From the NCBI RefSeq assembly GCF_032362555.1, contig NC_083520.1, positions 744,001 through 808,000 of the forward strand: a stretch of 64,000 bases of DNA, written 5' to 3'. The notes below the pieces were generated by a model. It saw nothing but the letters and a program-made list of their open reading frames with translations, had not been told where the DNA came from and ran no database searches. The stretch is from Amyelois transitella. Taxonomy: Eukaryota > Arthropoda > Insecta > Lepidoptera > Pyralidae. The translations under genes were made by a program, and so were the position numbers. Below, one piece after another: positions 46,661 through 64,000 of this stretch (within the stretch, counting starts at the first letter, position 1; each line of letters starts with the position of its first letter).

Positions 46661-48599
46661 ATATAGATTGATTAATTAAGCCAATGGCGTCATAAATACA
46701 ATAACTATATCTTGATGGTAATTTTTATTCACCTATTTTTTTCAAATTCATAAAATAAAACTATAATTGATAGATAGATTTTCGCATTTTGCAATAACGT
46801 GTGAGGTGTCCTATAAAAGTACTACTTAAGTAGAAATGTCCTTATAATTAATCCCGTACAGTATATCAACAATGCCTAGGAGCCTACCTACGAGAAACTA
46901 TCAACATCACGAAACCCCATCTGATTGTGTAAAGCTAAGGAAACTATAATACATTTTGGATAATCACGATATTCCCACCCACCATCGCAAATTCAAAATA
47001 ATCTTAAAATCAGGAGCATAACTTGATGACAACTCTATTTCTAAGATTTAGCGAAAATTCTTCCGTCTATATTTTCCGCCTGTTAATATTTGGACAATAT
47101 AACACTGGCAATGAAATTTTGTTGAATTTGCGATAGTGGTTCATAATAATATTAACTACAGAATATTATTCATATTACATTTAAATTAAATTGCACGATA
47201 ATTAAAATGAGGGTTTTCAAAATCCACTATGACAGATGTCAGCACTGGTGCGTTGGATCCGACGCACATCTTTGGGCGAAGATTCGAAATTTGACAGCAG
47301 TCAAATGGAACACAATATTTGAAACATCCGACTGTCACGTGACCACAACTAGCGCTATCTGTTGGCAGACATCGTTAAAACCCCCATTCGGACAACACAT
47401 ATTAATAAGCTCAATTTTTTTTATTATCATCCGTAATTACATTATTATCAGTATATAAATTGAAATAAAATATAAAAAGAAAAATAAGAAATATTGCATT
47501 GAATCGATTGATTTTACATTTCGTTATTACAAAAATATTCAAACATATGAAAGTCAGTCCGCAAGCTGGTAACCGCTTTATTGATTCGCAAAGGCACTCC
47601 TTTTTGCAAATAAAAAGGGAAAACGAAACGGGGAGACTGAAATAATGCCGAGCTTTACTCAAAGAGCCACCTGTCAGCCAAACAAAATTACCAATTTGTG
47701 CCGATTGAGAAACGATTTGAAGGTACGATTGAGCGAGAAAAATATATTTATCTCGCTCAGACTTCTCTATGACACTATCAATTCTATATAGAGAGACAAG
47801 GATAGAAAGATGCTACCATGTCGATCATTAGGACCAATAATTTCACGCAAATAATATTTTCATTTTACTCTGCCAATATAACCAGTATTTTTTTGCCAGA
47901 GAGATAGTTGTCAATCGTTTCAAAATTGCCACAACACTTATGCCTATTTATTATAAGAAATAGGAAGAAACTACAAGAAACAGACAATAATAAAACGTTT
48001 CCTCAAAATTATATAAACTTATTAAATGGAGTACAAATTTACGTTTCATCTACGCTACGATTACAATGTTAAGCTGCCTAATGTTTACACTCGGACATTC
48101 TCTGTACACGGGAAAAAAATAATGGCTTATTGGCCACACATAACGAGCGAGCGAGGCAGGCAAACATTAATTCATCTCTTTTCATTTTTCGCTTCATACA
48201 CCAAATATAAACAATGTAGGGTCGTTGCAAAAAAAAAAAACGTTTCTCTGTTTAAACAAAACGCTAATTCTATAGCCGCTTCTGTCACTCACTTGCTCGA
48301 AGTTTGAATCACATCGCTTGGCTCTTAATTTTGTTAGTCACGTTTCGCTCGCCTATAGGTAAAGTCTATAAATGTACCCATTAAATATTAACATGGCGTC
48401 AACAGAGTCTCAGTGTAATAATTTTTAAAATTTCTTGTACGGATTACTGAATGATAAAAAGTTTTTAAACCATAAAGCTGAACGTGACCTCTCAGTATAT
48501 TCGAGATTTTTGACTCTGCCTACCCCGTAAGAGATATATGTAGACGTGATCATATATGTATGTACTTTATCAACGCGCAACATTGGCATATATATTTAA

Positions 48600-48640
48600 C
48601 TAGCGACCCGCCCCGGCTTCGCACGGGTGCAAAATTATAA
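48600..48640 (-). mobile_element. Helitron-like 3' end
   Basis: CTAG at 48600-48603 followed by CGACCCGCCCCGGCTTCG, a GC-rich hairpin, read on the minus strand as hairpin then CTAG. The body length is not defined. Confidence 0.45.
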
Positions 48641-49403
48641 ATGTTATTATACATAAAAACCTTCCTCTACAGACTACAACAGACTAAAATAGCGACTTTG
48701 TTTTATACTATGTAGTGATGAAGACTCGACCTCGCTCGCTTGTATTTATGTCGTGTGACCTCGCTCTAAACAATTTACACTTCATCCGAATATTGCACAT
48801 AACATTTCCGGTTTAAATATGTACATAGTCATAGTCGTGTCATCGTCGTGTTGGTGTGAAGCTCAGCCGCCGGGCCACTGCGCAGGAGTGGCGCGCTGCA
48901 GTGTCACTCACTGCTTATGACGATTATATCTCGGCGGTCAGCTCTGTCGATACCTAAGACGGAATATTGTCGAATTAAACACAGTTTTGTGTTTTAACGT
49001 GTACAGTTAACAAAAAAATGGTATTTCAATCACCAAAGAGAATATAGTAAAGTCGATTTAGTTAGACAATGTCGGTACACCCCATATATGGATGGATATG
49101 TTATCGTAACAAAATCCATCCCAATATGTAAAAAATAAGCGATGTCTGTACTAAAAAAATCGATATAGGGGATCATTATAAAGCCAGTAGAAGCTATAAA
49201 TGTGATTATCATATCCTATTATCCATTTTATATGGGAAAACGAAAATGATTTGGGTAAAAAAAAATGAGAAACACTAATTTACCCAGACATCGGTCTAAC
49301 TTAAATCAATTTTTTACCCTTTGCCTATAATTCAAATTTAACGAAATCATTAGAGCCGTTTTCGAAAACGCGATAAACAAATAGTGCTTGTTTTATAATA
49401 TAG

Positions 49404-49678
49404 TACAGTATAGTACAATACAGTACAGTACAGTGATAGTAAAGTATAGTACAGTACAGAACAAAACAGAACAGTACAGTATAGTTCAATACAGTACAGT
49501 ACAGTATAGTACAGTACAGTATAGTACAGTACAGTATAGTACAGTACAGTACAGTATAGTACAGTACAGTATAGTACAGTACAGTATAGCACAGTACAGT
49601 ACAGTATAGTACAGTACAGTACAGTACAGTACAGCACAGTACAGTACAGTACAGTACAGCACAGTACAGTACAGTACT
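49404..49678. repeat. Pentanucleotide satellite (AGTAC/AGTAT)n
   Basis: About 55 units of AGTAC with AGTAT, AGCAC and a few other variants. The array ends about 15 bp from the JNK stop codon and donor-like GTGAGT on the minus strand. The tyrosine/cysteine/valine-rich frames it creates are artefacts. Confidence 0.9.
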
Positions 49679-49693
49679 GGGAGACACACTCAC

Positions 49694-61815
<12,122 letters not shown>

Positions 61816-64000
61816 TAGGTATCTTACAGCATCAGCTAGGAACAGAGATCACGGTCATCCACCTCGCTATGGTGCTGGTTTGGTTGAGGTCGGTGAGGAG
61901 CCCGGGGTCCGATTGTGTTCCATGTGTATAGGTAAATAATGCCGTGTGGTTTCCGGCACGTTAGAATAGAACCGTTCAATATCTTTTTCAAGGATATCGT
62001 AAAACAGGATTAAGGGAATTTTAAACTTGAGAATCCTTTTGTAGACGATGGACTAGCAACCAGACACTATTTGAATCTCAATTCCATTATAAAGCCTTAC
62101 AGCTGAACGTGGCCATTCAGTCTTTTTAAGACTCTGTCTACCACGCAAGAGATATGGACGTGACTATATGTATGTTATGTGTAAATTACACGTTCAGTTG
62201 CCTCAGTAATTTCTTTTTTCTATTACAATATAAGCTAGGAAAATAAATTAATCATGAGTAACACATCACAGAATAATTCTATATGTGTAGGCGAAACTGA
62301 CCATATTTGCCAGATGGCTTGGCCTATCATTAAGCCAAATAGCTGAACGTAACCTTTCAGTCTTTTCAAGACTATTGGCTCTGTCTACCCCGCAAGACAT
62401 ATAGACGTGACCATATGTATGTATGTATGTCTACAACGAAGTCGTTCATTAATTTATAAGGTTTAAAGAATTTATTCTCATAAAAAGATTACAATTAATC
62501 CACTAACATATTGGCCTAAAATATTGGCTGTTCAATGTATTACTCAGTATGTATAAGGTGTTTTTATGTTTACTTACTCGTTTTTAGATAGGTGTAGTAA
62601 TAATATTTAATGGCATGTTTTATTATAGTAAAAACGAGATGTGAAAGCAGAGAATGAAATACTGAGGAAGAGAAGAATTCGCAGAAGACAAGAGATCGCA
62701 GAATATTGTTAAGACAATATATACCTACTTAAACAGGAATTATGTTTTAATAGGCTGACTATGTACCAACTGTACAAAACTAAAATTTTGCGCAGCGGTA
62801 GTGCGCTTGTCTGGCCAGGACATGGTGAGAAACAAACTTTTTCTAATTTATTTGTCTATATAAGTATTTATAATAAAATATAGAAGCTTTGAGTTAACAT
62901 CTCATTAATACTCATAACTCAGTCTGTGTAATTTTCCCCGTATATATTTATTTATATATTTATTGAAATAAATAAGTGACGTAAAATAAAGAAACAACTC
63001 CATAGAAATAAAATAATGGAACGTTACGTGCGCTTTTAATACCTGTAGTATATATAAAAAGTATCATTTAATTATTGTGTGAAAGCATAGTACTGAGCTA
63101 AAAATAACAACATTGAAAACAGGAAACACCAGCATTCATTAAAATTAAAATTGAACAAGCAAATAAAGCGAGTGCGCATAGAGAGGCGAAATAATGAATA
63201 CTGCAAAGGAAAACAAAAATCCAAAGCTGGCAACACTGCAGAAAGAAGAGCTCTTTCATTTGTATAATGTAAATGTATAAACTGTACAGCTATACAGGGT
63301 GATTGGTAAATCGGGTTGCATATTAAATTTTAATGTGTCAAAAACAAAAGAAAAAGAAATGCTGTATAATTTTATGTTCCACTCAAAAACTTTCCTATTA
63401 AAAGTTCGCACAAACTATTTTTTTCAGACACTGTGTATAAACAGTTTAAGTTGTAAATTTAATGAAATATTTAAAGAATTTAATTAAATTAACAAATCGA
63501 ATTGAATAAAATACATGATTAAATGAACAAAACCGCTTGAAAACCAGTCACCCTGAATATGTATGCGTTGAATCTTTAAAAGGGCAAAAGTTAGTTTAGA
63601 CAATTTTGAAGTCCATTCAATGGCTTTTGTATAAGAAATTGACATTTTGAATCGTTTAGTGTGGTTGTTGTGTTAAAACAAAATATAGTTTGTTTGAGTG
63701 TAGATACTGTTGGAAAAATTAATGAGCTGATTTGAAAAAGACACAATTATCCTTCATACTTAAACTTATAAAAATGATCCAATCGTTAAAGATAGGACTC
63801 CATGCAAGGAGGTTCCTATCCACTTAAAACCATGCCTTAATAGTAAAATCACACAAAAAACAAACTACATTAAATAAACTATAATAACACTCCACATGTA
63901 AGCTTCTGAACACGCTCAATAGAACCGGAATAATAATTTCCGATTTGTTGAGCTTAGGGTAAAAATACAAGTGAATCATGTGAGCTTCAAGCTCAAAAAC
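61816..64000. other. Upstream flank of the annotated JNK exon 1, repeat-rich
   Basis: Contains two SINE-like copies (61935-62180 and 62320-62430, plus), a degraded tRNA-SINE (62795-62950) and a MITE-like element at the end. No coding exon recognised. A 5' untranslated exon or an alternative first coding exon of JNK could lie here or beyond the window. Confidence 0.45.
63295..63554. mobile_element. MITE-like element with 13-bp TIRs
   Basis: CAGGGTGATTGGT at the left and ACCAGTCACCCTG at the right, one mismatch. The left end resembles CAGGGTGTCAGGT at 22997. Mariner-like by TIR style; target duplication unclear. Confidence 0.5.

Larger units (their letters stand above)
43942..49400. other. Long intergenic stretch between Taf9 and JNK, no gene supported
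   Basis: AT-rich. Contains a LINE fragment (46423-46660), a SINE tail (48470-48565), a Helitron-like 3' end (48600 on) and a GC-richer patch (48830-48960). Frames at 47.2 kb and 48.0 kb are short and show no domain. JNK 3' untranslated sequence may extend into the right part. Confidence 0.5.

Noticed and set aside
47207..48307. Frames of 83-93 codons at 47.2 and 48.0 kb
   Set aside because: No recognisable motif and AT-rich surroundings; length is within chance.

Overview
The window reads as nuclear DNA of a lepidopteran insect. It is AT-rich, with GC-rich exons inside long introns crowded with mobile elements: Helitron-type elements ending in a hairpin plus CTAG, a roughly 260-bp SINE-like family with a TATG tail, a tRNA-headed SINE, and a LINE with almost no 3' untranslated region. 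No bacterial or organellar features were seen. The assignment to moth or butterfly rests on these repeat families and on protein similarity recalled from knowledge; no search was run.

Five conserved gene families can be assembled by joining exons in phase. (1) 136-4375, plus: the last two exons of an AN1 zinc-finger gene whose start lies left of the window. (2) 12298-16197, minus: a complete five-exon inositol polyphosphate multikinase (Ipk2/IPMK), 431 aa. (3) 19428-31626: two head-to-head paralogues of mitochondrial 3-hydroxyacyl-CoA dehydrogenase, one on minus with two alternative or duplicated terminal exons, one on plus with 310 aa. (4) 33123-43202, minus: Taf9 in three exons, 236 aa, whose second intron carries an intact MULE-type DNA transposon and an intact BEL/Pao LTR retrotransposon. 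(5) 49694-61815, minus: the JNK kinase (basket) in eight exons, 383 aa. The genes are ordinary housekeeping or signalling genes (inositol phosphate signalling, fatty-acid beta-oxidation, TFIID/SAGA, stress MAP kinase), and nothing suggests they act as one pathway.

The most unusual structure is a recurring tandem amplification that includes exon sequence. In Ipk2 the last 66 nt of exon 4, with its splice donor and about 45 nt of intron, is repeated in a roughly 111-bp array; five copies are 66 nt, free of stops in the exon-4 frame, and flanked by a CAG acceptor-like site and a GTGAGT donor, so their inclusion would keep the frame. In JNK the end of exon 4, coding for the TPY activation-loop motif, plus its donor is repeated five extra times in an exact 115-bp array. 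Next to it lies a separate 101-bp minisatellite, each unit carrying CACGTG. In the minus-strand Hadh gene the whole last exon exists twice. In addition, mobile elements lie within about 25 nt of exon boundaries in four genes.

Long stretches (4.4-11.9 kb, 16.4-19.4 kb, 43.2-49.4 kb, 61.9-64.0 kb) show no supportable gene. They hold repeat fragments, hairpins and AT-rich sequence. Exon boundaries were read by eye from splice signals, phase and protein similarity, and no transcript data were available.
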